Position numbers and translations under genes: made by a program | Notes under the pieces: generated by a model | The model's input: the letters and a program-made list of their open reading frames with translations, nothing else | The model's database searches: none | What the model was told of the DNA's origin: nothing | Source of the DNA: Flavobacteriia bacterium | GTDB taxonomy: Bacteria > Bacteroidota > Bacteroidia > Flavobacteriales_D > Crocinitomicaceae | Length of the DNA stretch: 64,000 nt | Reading direction: 5' to 3' | Assembly: GCA_947450325.1 (NCBI GenBank) | Contig: CANFUT010000007.1 | Span: forward strand, 1 to 64,000 | Part shown: positions 53,832 to 63,185 of the stretch, piece after piece | How positions within the stretch are numbered: the first letter of the stretch is position 1 | Layout of the letters: every line of letters begins with the position of its first letter

Positions 53832-54707
53832 ATGTTGAATATACAATCGGTTCAAGCGTTGATACAGCTCATAGACGATCCAGATGATCACGTTTATGCG
53901 CATGTTCATGACCAATTAAAATCGTACGGACCAGAAGCGATTCCATTTTTGGAAAATTCTTGGGAATCTAGAGATTTTGGATTGTTGTTTCAAAATAGAA
54001 TCGAAAATTTGATTCATGAAATTCAATTTGATGATTTGAAATTTTTACTTCAAAGTTGGATTTCATCGGACGAAAAAGATTTATTGAAAGGCGCCATTAT
54101 TATTGCCCGTTTTCAATATCCCGGATTAGATGAATCATTGATTCACGCGGAAATCGAAAAAATCAGAAAAGATGCTTGGTTGGAATTAAGTCCAAGTCAA
54201 ACGGCGTTCGAAAAAATCATGACTTTTAACAAAGTGTTTTTCGAGCACCATCGTTTTCAAGGAAATGCCAAATCTTTTCATTCGCCGTTAAATTCTTACA
54301 TCAATACAGTACTCGAAACACGCAAGGGAAATCCTTTGAGTTTGAGTTTGATTTACAGCGTTGTAGCGCAATCATTGAAAATTCCTGTTTACGGAGTCAA
54401 TTTACCGAATCATTTTGTATTGGCATACATGGATGAATACCGAATCAATGTGATGACAGGAAATCCAAATCCGTATGGAGTTTTGTTTTACATCAATGCA
54501 TTTTCAAAAGGAACGATTTTCCAAGAAAAAGACATTCATCAATTTTTAGAGCAAATCAAATTGCCTGCTGAACGTGGATTTTTTGAGCCTTGTCCGAATA
54601 CCAAAATCATTCAACGCATGTTGACCAATTTAATTTCCGCTTTTCAACAAGTTGGAAATGTGGACAAAGTAAATGAATTGGTGATTTTGAGAAATTTATT
54701 TGGTTAA
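53832..54707 (+). CDS. SirB1-family transglutaminase-like protein
   Basis: The 291-residue protein starts MLNIQSVQALIQLIDDPDDHVYAHVHDQL, with HEAT-like helices, then the SirB1 core: FFEHHRFQGNAKSFHSPLNSYINTVLETRKGNPLSLSLIYSVVAQSLKIPVYGVNLPNHFVLAY. This is the transglutaminase-like SirB1 fold, but I see no clear Cys nucleophile, since the usual Cys region reads GNPLSLSLIY. Its function in bacteria is not settled. The in-frame TTG at 53796 is part of the -33 promoter element, so ATG 53832 is taken. Confidence 0.85.
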   Translation: MLNIQSVQALIQLIDDPDDHVYAHVHDQLKSYGPEAIPFLENSWESRDFGLLFQNRIENLIHEIQFDDLKFLLQSWISSDEKDLLKGAIIIARFQYPGLDESLIHAEIEKIRKDAWLELSPSQTAFEKIMTFNKVFFEHHRFQGNAKSFHSPLNSYINTVLETRKGNPLSLSLIYSVVAQSLKIPVYGVNLPNHFVLAYMDEYRINVMTGNPNPYGVLFYINAFSKGTIFQEKDIHQFLEQIKLPAERGFFEPCPNTKIIQRMLTNLISAFQQVGNVDKVNELVILRNLFG

Positions 54708-54723
54708 GCAGCATTTAAGTGCT

Positions 54724-54731
54724 TACTTTTG
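54724..54731 (+). promoter_or_regulatory. -7 promoter box for folA
   Basis: TACTTTTG is an exact TAnnTTTG match, 17 bp before the folA ATG at 54749 and after the SirB1 stop codon. Confidence 0.5.
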
Positions 54732-54748
54732 GATTTCAATTCAATCAC

Positions 54749-55255
54749 ATGAAAGTAAGTTTAATCGTCGCAACAGATTTAGAAAGAGGCATTGGTAAAA
54801 ACAATGATTTGATGTGGAATTTGCCAGCCGACATGCAGTTTTTCAAAAATACTACCGCAGGACAAGTGGTGATCATGGGTAGAAAAAACTATGATTCCGT
54901 CCCAGAAAAATACAGACCACTTCCCAATCGATTGAATGTTATTTTGACTAGAAATACAGATTTCAAAGCGGAGAATTGTTTGGTTTTCCACAACATCAAA
55001 GATTGCTTAGAACATTTCAAAAATGAAACTGAACGCAAAATTTTCATTATCGGCGGCGGACAGATTTACAAAGAAGCTTTGGATGAAAACGTGGTCGATG
55101 AAATGTTTATCACCACTGTAAATCATACTTTTGATGCGGATACCTTTTTTCCTGAATTTGACAAAAATTCTTGGAACTCAGAAGAAATAATGAATAGATC
55201 AAAAGACGATAAGAATCCCTTTGATTTCGTTGTAAATCGATATGAGAAGAAATAA
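54749..55255 (+). CDS. folA: Dihydrofolate reductase
   Basis: The 168-residue protein has MKVSLIVATDLERGIGKNNDLMWNLPADMQFFKNTTAGQVVIMGRKNYDSVPEKYRPLPNRLNVILTRN, the DHFR substrate and NADPH-binding start (WNLPADMQFF with the acidic D), and FIIGGGQIYKEALDENVVDEMFITTV. It reduces dihydrofolate with NADPH. ATG 54749 is used because the -7 promoter box lies between it and the earlier in-frame start. Confidence 0.94.
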   Translation: MKVSLIVATDLERGIGKNNDLMWNLPADMQFFKNTTAGQVVIMGRKNYDSVPEKYRPLPNRLNVILTRNTDFKAENCLVFHNIKDCLEHFKNETERKIFIIGGGQIYKEALDENVVDEMFITTVNHTFDADTFFPEFDKNSWNSEEIMNRSKDDKNPFDFVVNRYEKK

Positions 55256-55355
55256 ATCAATCTGTTGATATTTTTCTTGTTTTCGAATGATTTCTAATTT
55301 CCTTTTGTTACATTTTGACTATCTTTAGCCCTCTCAAAAATCGGGTGAAAATCGA

Positions 55356-57476
55356 ATGAAAGTTTGTATAGCAGAAAAGCCAAGTGTGGCACGTGATATT
55401 GCCAAAGTAATCGGTGCTACGCAAGCGAAGGACGGTTATATGGAAGGAAACGGCTATCAAGTTACTTGGACTTTCGGACACCTTTGCACCCTCAAAGAAC
55501 CACACGATTATACCGAAAAATGGAAATATTGGCGATTGGAAGATTTACCCATGATTCCATCCAGTTTTGGGGTGAAAGTGATGGAAGATTCTGGCGTTCA
55601 GAAACAATTTCATGTTATTTCAAGATTGGTTCAAGGTGCTGAAGAGGTAATCAATTGCGGGGATGCTGGACAAGAAGGAGAATTGATCCAACGCTGGGTT
55701 TTGTTGAAAGCAAAGTGTACAGCGCCCATCAAAAGATTGTGGATTTCATCCTTGACAGAGGAAGCGATTCGTGAAGGATTTCAAAAATTGAGAGACGGAA
55801 ATCAATACAATAATTTATATGCCGCAGGCAGCGCGCGTGCAATTGGCGATTGGTTGTTGGGAATGAATGCAACCCGTTTGTTTACCAAAAAATTTGGTCA
55901 AGGAAAAGCAACATTGTCAATCGGTCGTGTGCAAACGCCAACCTTGGCAATGCTTGTGCAGCGCCAAAAAGAAATGGACGCTTTCAAATCAGATGATTAT
56001 TGGGAGTTGAAAACGACGTACAAGGAAACTGAATTTTCCGCCACCATTGACAGATTGACTTCTCAAGATAAAGCAGAAAAAGGATTGGCTTATTTGAAAG
56101 AACATCCGTTTGAAATTACTTCATTTGAGCAGAAAGAAGGTAAAGAAGGAAATCCTCGATTGTTTGATTTGACCGGTTTGCAAGTTGAATCGAATCGAAA
56201 AAACGGTTATTCTGCAGATGAAACATTGAAGTTAATTCAACGTCTGTATGAAGGGAAATTAGTCACCTATCCGCGTGTTGATACAACTTATCTTTCCGAA
56301 GATTTACATCCAAAGATTCACGGAATTTTGAGCGGAATGAAATATTACAGTCAATTGACTGCGCCTTTGTTGGCAAAACCAATTCCGAAATCAAAAACGG
56401 TTTTTGACGATAAAAAAGTTACAGATCACCATGCGATTATTCCAACAGGAATTGTGCCGTCAGGAATTACGCCACAAGAACAACATATATACGATTTAAT
56501 CGCAAAACGTTTTATTGCTGCATTTTATCCTGAATGCAAGGTTTCCAATACAACGGTTTTGGGAAAAGTGGGAACTTTAGAATTTAAAGCGACAGGAAAA
56601 CAAATCATCGAACCAGGTTGGAGAGAAGTTTATGCTGGAGATGTTACAGCTAAAAAGGAAGGCGAAGAAGAGAAAGTAATGCCGCATTTTACTGAAGGTG
56701 AAAGTGGACCACATGAACCCAAAATTCACCAAGGAAAAACTTCACCACCGAAAGCATTTACCGAAGCAACTTTGCTACGCGCGATGGAAACCGCTGGTAA
56801 ACAAGTGGAAGATGAAGAGATGCGCGAGTTGTTGAAAGACAATGGAATCGGTCGACCATCGACACGTGCAAATATCATTGAAACATTGTTTCGAAGAAGA
56901 TATATTGAAAAGAAAAAGAAGAATTTATACGCGACCCAAACCGGAATGGATTTGATCGATACGATTCAAAATGAATTGCTTAAAAGTCCTGAATTGACGG
57001 GTGATTGGGAACGCAAATTGCGCTTAATCGAAAAGGGAGAATACGCCGCTGAAACTTTCAAAAAAGAATTGATTCAAATGGTGGTTGATTTGACCAATGA
57101 AGTGATTTTTAACACACAACGTGTCATTTCCATTGCACCAGAAAAACCAGTGGAGCAAGAAGTTGAAAAAGTACGTAAACCAAGAGAAGTCAAACCGAAA
57201 GAAGAAATCAACATTGAGGCAATGACTTGTCCAAAGTGCAAACAACATTTATTGAAAAAAGGAAATTCAGCCTACGGATGCTCCAATTTTGCGGTTTGTG
57301 GGTTCAAACTTCCATTTGAAATGTTGGGTAAAAAATTGACTGAAAAACAAGTGTTTGAATTGCTTTCCAAAGGAAAAACGGCTAAAATCAAAGGATTTAT
57401 GATTCCAGGAAATCCAGTACCAGTGGACAAAAAATTGGTGATGGATGGAACTTTTAATTTGGGAATAGAAGATTGA
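55356..57476 (+). CDS. topB: DNA topoisomerase III
   Basis: The 706-residue protein starts MKVCIAEKPSVARDIAKVIGATQ (TOPRIM), has DAGQEGELIQRWVLLKAKC, the type IA core with the active Tyr region YEGKLVTYPRVDTTYLSED, a GIGRPSTRANIIETLFRRRYIEKKKKNLYAT block, and one C-terminal zinc-ribbon (CPKCKQHLLKKGNSAYGCSNFAVCGFKLPF, about 628-657). It relaxes and decatenates DNA. The length and domains suit the TopB rather than the longer TopA form. Confidence 0.93.
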   Translation: MKVCIAEKPSVARDIAKVIGATQAKDGYMEGNGYQVTWTFGHLCTLKEPHDYTEKWKYWRLEDLPMIPSSFGVKVMEDSGVQKQFHVISRLVQGAEEVINCGDAGQEGELIQRWVLLKAKCTAPIKRLWISSLTEEAIREGFQKLRDGNQYNNLYAAGSARAIGDWLLGMNATRLFTKKFGQGKATLSIGRVQTPTLAMLVQRQKEMDAFKSDDYWELKTTYKETEFSATIDRLTSQDKAEKGLAYLKEHPFEITSFEQKEGKEGNPRLFDLTGLQVESNRKNGYSADETLKLIQRLYEGKLVTYPRVDTTYLSEDLHPKIHGILSGMKYYSQLTAPLLAKPIPKSKTVFDDKKVTDHHAIIPTGIVPSGITPQEQHIYDLIAKRFIAAFYPECKVSNTTVLGKVGTLEFKATGKQIIEPGWREVYAGDVTAKKEGEEEKVMPHFTEGESGPHEPKIHQGKTSPPKAFTEATLLRAMETAGKQVEDEEMRELLKDNGIGRPSTRANIIETLFRRRYIEKKKKNLYATQTGMDLIDTIQNELLKSPELTGDWERKLRLIEKGEYAAETFKKELIQMVVDLTNEVIFNTQRVISIAPEKPVEQEVEKVRKPREVKPKEEINIEAMTCPKCKQHLLKKGNSAYGCSNFAVCGFKLPFEMLGKKLTEKQVFELLSKGKTAKIKGFMIPGNPVPVDKKLVMDGTFNLGIED

Positions 57477-57493
57477 ATTTCACTTGTTGGTAG

Positions 57494-57871
57494 TTAATCT
57501 TCAATCACTCGCAACGGATTTAAGTCAGCAGTTTCAGCTTCTGTAAACATTCTTGATTCAGTCAAGAAACGCAATCCCATTGGAATTTCTAGTGAAAAAC
57601 TAGAACCTCGACCTTCAGTGATATTGATATTAAGTTGCGTGTGTTGCCAATATTCAAATTGATCCTTGCTCATCCAAAATTCACAACCTTCGATTTCACC
57701 CAAACAAATATCGCTATTTCCCAATTTGAAATCTCCTTTTTCAAAGCACATGGGCTGTGAACCATCACAACATCCGCCACTTTGGTGAAACATCAATTCA
57801 CCATATTTTGATTTCAATTGATTGATAACGGTTTTTGCATTTTCTGTAACTGTAACTCTTGGTGTCATCAT
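57494..57871 (-). CDS. DUF779 family protein, aldehyde dehydrogenase partner
   Basis: The 125-residue protein has HQSGGCCDGSQPMCF near 29-43 and EGCEFWMSKDQFEYWQHTQLNINITEGRGSSFSLEIPMGLRF, the DUF779 hallmark. The Cys pairs suggest metal or thiol chemistry. The family is often next to acetaldehyde-type aldehyde dehydrogenases, as here. Located 7 bp downstream of the AraC gene, so both are likely co-transcribed. Confidence 0.88.
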   Translation of the reverse strand: MMTPRVTVTENAKTVINQLKSKYGELMFHQSGGCCDGSQPMCFEKGDFKLGNSDICLGEIEGCEFWMSKDQFEYWQHTQLNINITEGRGSSFSLEIPMGLRFLTESRMFTEAETADLNPLRVIED

Positions 57872-57878
57872 TTAATTA

Positions 57879-58796
57879 TTAGGCGATTCCGTTGTGTAAT
57901 AATCTGTATTGAGTTGGAGAAATTTGCTCCAATTTTCTGAAAGTTCGGCAAAAATAATTCACATCTTCAAAACCAACTTCGTAAGCGATTTGATTGATGC
58001 TGACAGAAGTTTCGCGGATGAATTTTTTGGCAATTTTAATGCGTTCTAAAATCAAAAATTCATTCGGACTCATTCCTAATTCTCGTTTGAAAACCCTGTA
58101 AAAAGTCGCTTTACTCATGCAAGCCAATTTACATAATTCTTCAATGGTGATTTTATTCAGCACATTTTCCTTGATATAATTTACAGTATATGTTATCGCG
58201 TTTTTTCCATGATTTTCTTTGGCGTCCACCTCCAACATATTTCGGTGTTGCAATTGAATGAGTCGAACCAACAATTCTTGCAAGGTCAAATCAGCAATTA
58301 CGTCTTTCATTTGGTTGTTGTCCATGCAAACAAACATCAGCTTATTGATTACTTCGGTCAATTCTGCTGTGTTGTAAAAGAAGTAGTCATTCATTTTCAA
58401 TTCCCAAGAATTTTTGCCTTCTCGTGGATATTTGTAATTCAAAAATTCCAAGGTTCTTGCGATGTGTTCGTGATCAATTGCTAATGCGATGCACTGTGTA
58501 GGAGTGTAAAATGAAGCTTCCGGAAAATCGATTTTCATCGTTACGTTTGGAGGAACAATCACCGTTTCGCCAGGCAAATAAGTGAAGGATGGATCATCGT
58601 CTAGTTGCATAATCTTTTTGCCGCGAACCATACTGGTAACTACTAAATCCCCAAAAGTCAATGGCACTTGTGAAGCTGCTTGATGTGTTTCAAAAACATT
58701 TAACTCACACTTATCCAAAGCATAAAGCGTTCGGTTTTCGACCAAAGTTTTGAGTGATTTCTCTTTTGTTAACTGGGGTTTGATGATTGAATTCAT
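57879..58796 (-). CDS. AraC-family transcriptional regulator
   Basis: The 305-residue protein has an N-terminal AraC-type cupin half (about 1-190) and two C-terminal helix-turn-helices (about 205-300: LNKITIEELCKLACMSKATFYRVFKRELGMSPNEFLILERIKIAKKFI, ISINQIAYEVGFEDVNYFCRTFRKLEQISPTQYR). Divergent from the aldehyde dehydrogenase at 58960, it probably controls that gene in response to an aldehyde or alcohol. Confidence 0.9.
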   Translation of the reverse strand: MNSIIKPQLTKEKSLKTLVENRTLYALDKCELNVFETHQAASQVPLTFGDLVVTSMVRGKKIMQLDDDPSFTYLPGETVIVPPNVTMKIDFPEASFYTPTQCIALAIDHEHIARTLEFLNYKYPREGKNSWELKMNDYFFYNTAELTEVINKLMFVCMDNNQMKDVIADLTLQELLVRLIQLQHRNMLEVDAKENHGKNAITYTVNYIKENVLNKITIEELCKLACMSKATFYRVFKRELGMSPNEFLILERIKIAKKFIRETSVSINQIAYEVGFEDVNYFCRTFRKLEQISPTQYRLLHNGIA

Positions 58797-58959
58797 AGTC
58801 CAAACAAATTTTCAGAATGTTAAGGTACATATAAAAATTCATTCAAAAAGCAGTCGAAAATGAGATTGAGAGAATTGTGCTATTGAATGACAAATTTGTG
58901 CTAGCGTCAAGAACTTAATCCAAATACCTTAGCCCCATAAATTATTTAAAGCTATTAAT

Positions 58960-60453
58960 ATGAAACGACCAGAATTTAAAAGTCACTATGACAATTTTAT
59001 CGGCGGAAAATTTGTTGCCCCTGTAAATGGAGAATATTTCGACAATATTTCACCAATCGACGGAAAAGTATTTACCAAAGCTGCACGCTCTGGAAAAGAA
59101 GATATTGAATTGGCATTAGATGCTGCGCATGACGCATTTAAAACTTGGAGTAAAACATCGGTTACTGAAAGAAGTAACATTTTGTTGAAAATTGCTGATG
59201 CGATGGAAGCTAATTTAGAATATTTAGCAACTGTTGAAACCATCGACAATGGTAAAGCAATTCGTGAAACAAGAGCCGCTGATTTACCTTTATGTATCGA
59301 TCATTTCCGTTATTTTGCGGGCGTTATTCGTGCTGAAGAAGGAACAATTTCAGAACATGACGAATTCACTACAAGTATTGTATTGCACGAACCATTGGGA
59401 GTAGTTGGACAAATTATTCCATGGAATTTCCCATTGTTGATGGCGACTTGGAAAATGGCTCCAGCGTTGGCAGCAGGTTGCTGTGTAGTTGTAAAACCAG
59501 CTGAACAAACGCCAACTTCAATTATGGTGTTGATGGAATTAATTGGAGATTTGCTTCCTGCAGGTGTTTTGAACGTAGTTTCAGGTTTCGGTTTAGAAAC
59601 AGGAAAACCTTTAGCGCAATCTCCAAGAATTTCAAAGATTTCTTTCACAGGAGAAACGACAACAGGAAGATTGATTTTGCAATATGCATCTGAAAATATC
59701 ATTCCTGCAACCATGGAATTAGGTGGAAAATCACCAAATATATTCTTCCCATCAATCGCAGATGCGGACGATGATTTCTTTGATAAAGCAATAGAAGGCG
59801 CTGTTTTGTTTGCATTGAATCAAGGTGAAGTTTGTACTTGTCCATCAAGAATTTTGGTACATGAATCGATTTATGATAAATTCATGGAACGAGTTATCGA
59901 ACGCACAAAAGCAATCATCATGGGTGATCCTTTGGATGGAACAACGATGATGGGTGCGCAAGCTTCTAACGATCAATATGAAAAAATTCAGTCTTACTTG
60001 AAAATAGGAAAAGAAGAAGGTGCTGAAGTTTTGTTGGGTGGAGAAGTTTACCAACAAGAAGGAGATTTGGCTGGTGGATATTACATTCAACCAACGATTT
60101 TCAAAGGACACAACAAAATGCGTATTTTCCAAGAAGAAATTTTTGGACCAGTTGTTTGTGTGACAACTTTCAAAACGACAGAAGAAGCGATTGAAATTGC
60201 AAATGACACATTGTATGGTTTAGGAGCTGGAGTTTGGACGCGTGATGCGCATGAGTTGTATCAAGTGCCACGTGCAATCCAAGCAGGACGTGTTTGGGTG
60301 AATAATTACCATGCTTATCCAGCGCACGCGCCATTTGGAGGTTATAAAAAATCTGGATTCGGAAGAGAAAATCACAAAATGATGCTTGAACATTATCGTC
60401 AAACAAAAAACATGTTGATTTCTTACAACAAAAAGAAATTAGGTTTCTTTTAA
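58960..60453 (+). CDS. Aldehyde dehydrogenase (acetaldehyde-type, ExaC-like)
   Basis: The 497 residues have the NAD-binding [22 protein letters not shown] (152-173) and KPAEQTP, the general base E253 in MELGGKSPN and catalytic C292 in [11 protein letters not shown]. The combination with DUF779 and an AraC regulator is typical of acetaldehyde dehydrogenases that oxidise alcohol-derived aldehydes. It is transcribed from its own promoter and has a terminator at 60479. Confidence 0.92.
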   Translation: MKRPEFKSHYDNFIGGKFVAPVNGEYFDNISPIDGKVFTKAARSGKEDIELALDAAHDAFKTWSKTSVTERSNILLKIADAMEANLEYLATVETIDNGKAIRETRAADLPLCIDHFRYFAGVIRAEEGTISEHDEFTTSIVLHEPLGVVGQIIPWNFPLLMATWKMAPALAAGCCVVVKPAEQTPTSIMVLMELIGDLLPAGVLNVVSGFGLETGKPLAQSPRISKISFTGETTTGRLILQYASENIIPATMELGGKSPNIFFPSIADADDDFFDKAIEGAVLFALNQGEVCTCPSRILVHESIYDKFMERVIERTKAIIMGDPLDGTTMMGAQASNDQYEKIQSYLKIGKEEGAEVLLGGEVYQQEGDLAGGYYIQPTIFKGHNKMRIFQEEIFGPVVCVTTFKTTEEAIEIANDTLYGLGAGVWTRDAHELYQVPRAIQAGRVWVNNYHAYPAHAPFGGYKKSGFGRENHKMMLEHYRQTKNMLISYNKKKLGFF

Positions 60454-60478
60454 TCAAGTATTTTTATTCTATCAAGGA

Positions 60479-60508
60479 AAGTCGATCTGTTTCAGGTCGA
60501 CTTTTTTT
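60479..60508 (+). terminator. Terminator after the aldehyde dehydrogenase gene
   Basis: The 10-bp stem AAGTCGATCT / AGGTCGACTT (one GT pair) with a 5-base loop is followed by T residues. Confidence 0.85.
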
Positions 60509-60690
60509 ATAATTGTACTTTAAAGTATTTTAATTTTAGTTAAAAGTTATAATCGTAATGATAACTTTTGGTGTTTTCTGCAAATGTTATAATCATGATT
60601 TTAGTTTCTTTTTTTGCGTGAATTTTTAACTCAATAATCGCTTTTCCGTGTAACAATCGCTTTAGGCGCAAGTCTTAGCAACATTAATTG

Positions 60691-60698
60691 TATTTTTG
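60691..60698 (+). promoter_or_regulatory. -7 promoter box for the DUF5686 gene
   Basis: TATTTTTG matches TAnnTTTG and ends 4 bases before the ATG at 60703, so the transcript may be leaderless. No strong -33 element is seen. Confidence 0.45.
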
Positions 60699-60702
60699 AG
60701 CT

Positions 60703-63108
60703 ATGAGATTAACTTTACTATTCGCTTTTTTATTGAGTTTCCTGACACTTTCCGCTCAAGAAAAATTCCAAATCAAAGACAATTCAACACAAGAATCCGT
60801 TCCTTTTGTGAAAGTGATTCCAGCTGGTAAACCAGCAATTTTGGCAGATTTAGATGGCTATTTTTCGTTGGACATAAATGCTATTTCAAGTTTTCAATTG
60901 AAATCTTTGGGATACAAAGACACAACGATTTTTACCGCCAATTTAGGAAATGAACGCACGATTTACATCCAAGCTGAAGTTGAAATGCTGGATGCAGTCG
61001 TTGTTCTTCCCGGCGAAAATCCTGCGCATCGCATCATGGATCAAGTGATTGCGAATAGAAAGAATAACAGTCCGACGGAAAACAATGCTTTTCAATATGA
61101 AAGTTACAGCAAGTTTTACTTTACGATGGATCCAAAAGCCTTGGAGAAAATTCCCGCGGATACCAAAGACAGTAATTTACTTTCCCTGAAAACTTTTTTC
61201 GGCAGTCAATATTTGTTCTTGTTGGAAAGTAGTTCAACGAGAAAATTTATGCCGCCAAGTCGCGACAAGGAAACGATTACTGCTTACAAAGTTTCTGGTT
61301 TCAAAGACCCGATGTTTTCGACTTTTGCCAATGAAATGCAGTCGTTTAGTTTTTACGAAAATCAATTTCAGTTGCTTGGAAAAACATACATTAATCCAAT
61401 CGCTTTGGGCGGAACACGTCGCTATTTGTTTTTGTTGGAAGATACGACAGTTGTAGGAAATGATACCACTTTCACCATTTCATTTCGTCCGCGAAAAGGC
61501 AAAAATTTTGATGGTTTGAAAGGTCAATTGTTTATCAATACCAATGGATTTGCGGTTGAAAAAGTAATTTCTGAACCGTATGAAGTTTCTGATAATATTT
61601 CCATCAAAGTGATTCAAGAATACGCTTTCATCGAGGGAAAAAAATGGTTTCCTGTGAAATTGAGTTCAGAGTTGCAAATGCCAATCTTAAAACTGGATTC
61701 AAAATTGGACAATTCATCCATCGTTGGAAAAGGAAATACATATATCAGTAACATCATCTTAGATCCAGATTTGAAAAAACGAGAATTTGGAAGTATCGCC
61801 ATTGAAACTGCATCGGATGCTGGCGAAAAAACAGAAAAAGATTGGGATACAACGCGTTTTTACGATTTGAACACGCAGGAAAGAAAGACGTATCAGGTGA
61901 TTGATAGCATTTCCAAAGAAAATAAATTAGAACAAAAATTGATGTTGCTCACCGCTTTGGCTGATGGAAAAATTCCATTGGGAAATTTCAATTTGGATAT
62001 CAAACGTTTGATGAATTTCAATTTGTACGAAGGTTATCGATTTGGATTGGGCTTGGAAACTTCCAAAAAAATGATGAAACGCGCCACTGTTGGAGGATAT
62101 TTTGGTTGGGCAACCAAAGATAAAGCTTGGAAATATGGCGGATTTTCTGAGTTCAAATTGTATCCAAAAAAGGATTTTAAATTGCGTCTGGTTTATCAGC
62201 AAGATTTATTGCAACGCGGCGGAAATGAGTTTAGAGCGAACAGTAAATCATTTAACACGAATGATTTGTACCAGCAATTGTATGTGCGAAACATGGAAAA
62301 GCAGCGTTTGGCAGAAATCATTTTGTCAGGTTATGCGACACCTGCATTTAAAGTGGCTTTAATCGGAAATTATCAAAGAGTCACTTTCACTGAAGGTTAT
62401 CGATTCATTCCATTTGACACCAATCAATTGTTACTCAGTTCAAGTTTAGATTTGACTGAAATAGGAGGGGAGTTCACTTGGCAATTGGGAGAAAAAGTGA
62501 TGCAATTGGGCGATAATCGCGTTTCCATCGGATCAAAATATCCAAAATTGGCTGTCAAATTCACACAAGGCAAGTCGGTGAATTCAATTGACGATTACAA
62601 ATATTCTCGCGTGTTGGCAGAAATTTCTCAAAACGTTTCTTTGCGTGGCGTCGGAAAATTTGTTTGGATGATTCGCGGTTCGAAAACCATTGGAAATACG
62701 CCTTTGTTTTTATTGCAAGCGGTAAATGGAACCGGCGGAAATTGGCGTTTGTCGGTACCAAATTCATTTGAAACGATTTTACCATCTGCATTTTTCAACG
62801 ACCAACAAGTGAGTTTATTCACCAGAATGACTTTCCTAAATTGGAAAACCAAATTGAAATGGTTTGCTCCACAACTGTCTATTCACCACGCCATGGGAGT
62901 TGGTTCGATGCAAAATAGAACGCAACATCTTGCAGATTTTAAAACCATGGAAAAAGGCTATTACGAAAGCGGAATTATTTTGGATAAATTATTCATTTCA
63001 GGATTCTCAACCTTCGGTTTAGGCGTTTTCACCAACTACGGCGCTTATGCACAGCCTAGATTTGAGAAGAATTTGACTTTTAAGATTAGTTTAGGGTTTA
63101 ATATTTAA
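60703..63108 (+). CDS. DUF5686 outer-membrane protein with carboxypeptidase-like regulatory domain
   Basis: The 801-residue protein has a signal peptide (about 1-18, ending TLSAQ), a CarboxypepD-reg-like domain (about 22-100, VPFVKVIPAGKPAILADLDGYFSLDI), and a long DUF5686 body: MDQVIANRKNNSPTENNAFQYESYSKFYF, FNLYEGYRFGLGLETSKKM and a strand-rich C-terminus ending FKISLGFNI like an outer-membrane barrel. The family is common in Bacteroidota and of unknown function, probably TonB-independent. It stands alone. Confidence 0.85.
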   Translation: MRLTLLFAFLLSFLTLSAQEKFQIKDNSTQESVPFVKVIPAGKPAILADLDGYFSLDINAISSFQLKSLGYKDTTIFTANLGNERTIYIQAEVEMLDAVVVLPGENPAHRIMDQVIANRKNNSPTENNAFQYESYSKFYFTMDPKALEKIPADTKDSNLLSLKTFFGSQYLFLLESSSTRKFMPPSRDKETITAYKVSGFKDPMFSTFANEMQSFSFYENQFQLLGKTYINPIALGGTRRYLFLLEDTTVVGNDTTFTISFRPRKGKNFDGLKGQLFINTNGFAVEKVISEPYEVSDNISIKVIQEYAFIEGKKWFPVKLSSELQMPILKLDSKLDNSSIVGKGNTYISNIILDPDLKKREFGSIAIETASDAGEKTEKDWDTTRFYDLNTQERKTYQVIDSISKENKLEQKLMLLTALADGKIPLGNFNLDIKRLMNFNLYEGYRFGLGLETSKKMMKRATVGGYFGWATKDKAWKYGGFSEFKLYPKKDFKLRLVYQQDLLQRGGNEFRANSKSFNTNDLYQQLYVRNMEKQRLAEIILSGYATPAFKVALIGNYQRVTFTEGYRFIPFDTNQLLLSSSLDLTEIGGEFTWQLGEKVMQLGDNRVSIGSKYPKLAVKFTQGKSVNSIDDYKYSRVLAEISQNVSLRGVGKFVWMIRGSKTIGNTPLFLLQAVNGTGGNWRLSVPNSFETILPSAFFNDQQVSLFTRMTFLNWKTKLKWFAPQLSIHHAMGVGSMQNRTQHLADFKTMEKGYYESGIILDKLFISGFSTFGLGVFTNYGAYAQPRFEKNLTFKISLGFNI

Positions 63109-63109
63109 T

Positions 63110-63180
63110 TTAGAATGTAGAATTAAGAATGCAGAATTATTTCACTCTTCAGATTTAATTCTGCATGCTACATTCTTAAT
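63110..63180. repeat. Heptad-word inverted repeat between the last two genes
   Basis: The left arm is 7-nt words AGAATGT, AGAATTA, AGAATGC, AGAATTA; the right arm has AATTCTG, CATGCTA, CATTCTT. The arms are nearly complementary, and it lies between convergent genes, so a 3'-end function is likely. Confidence 0.7.
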
Positions 63181-63185
63181 TTTCT

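Noticed and set aside
59310-59714. 134-codon open frame antisense to the aldehyde dehydrogenase
   Set aside because: Shadow of the conserved NAD-binding region; no independent support.
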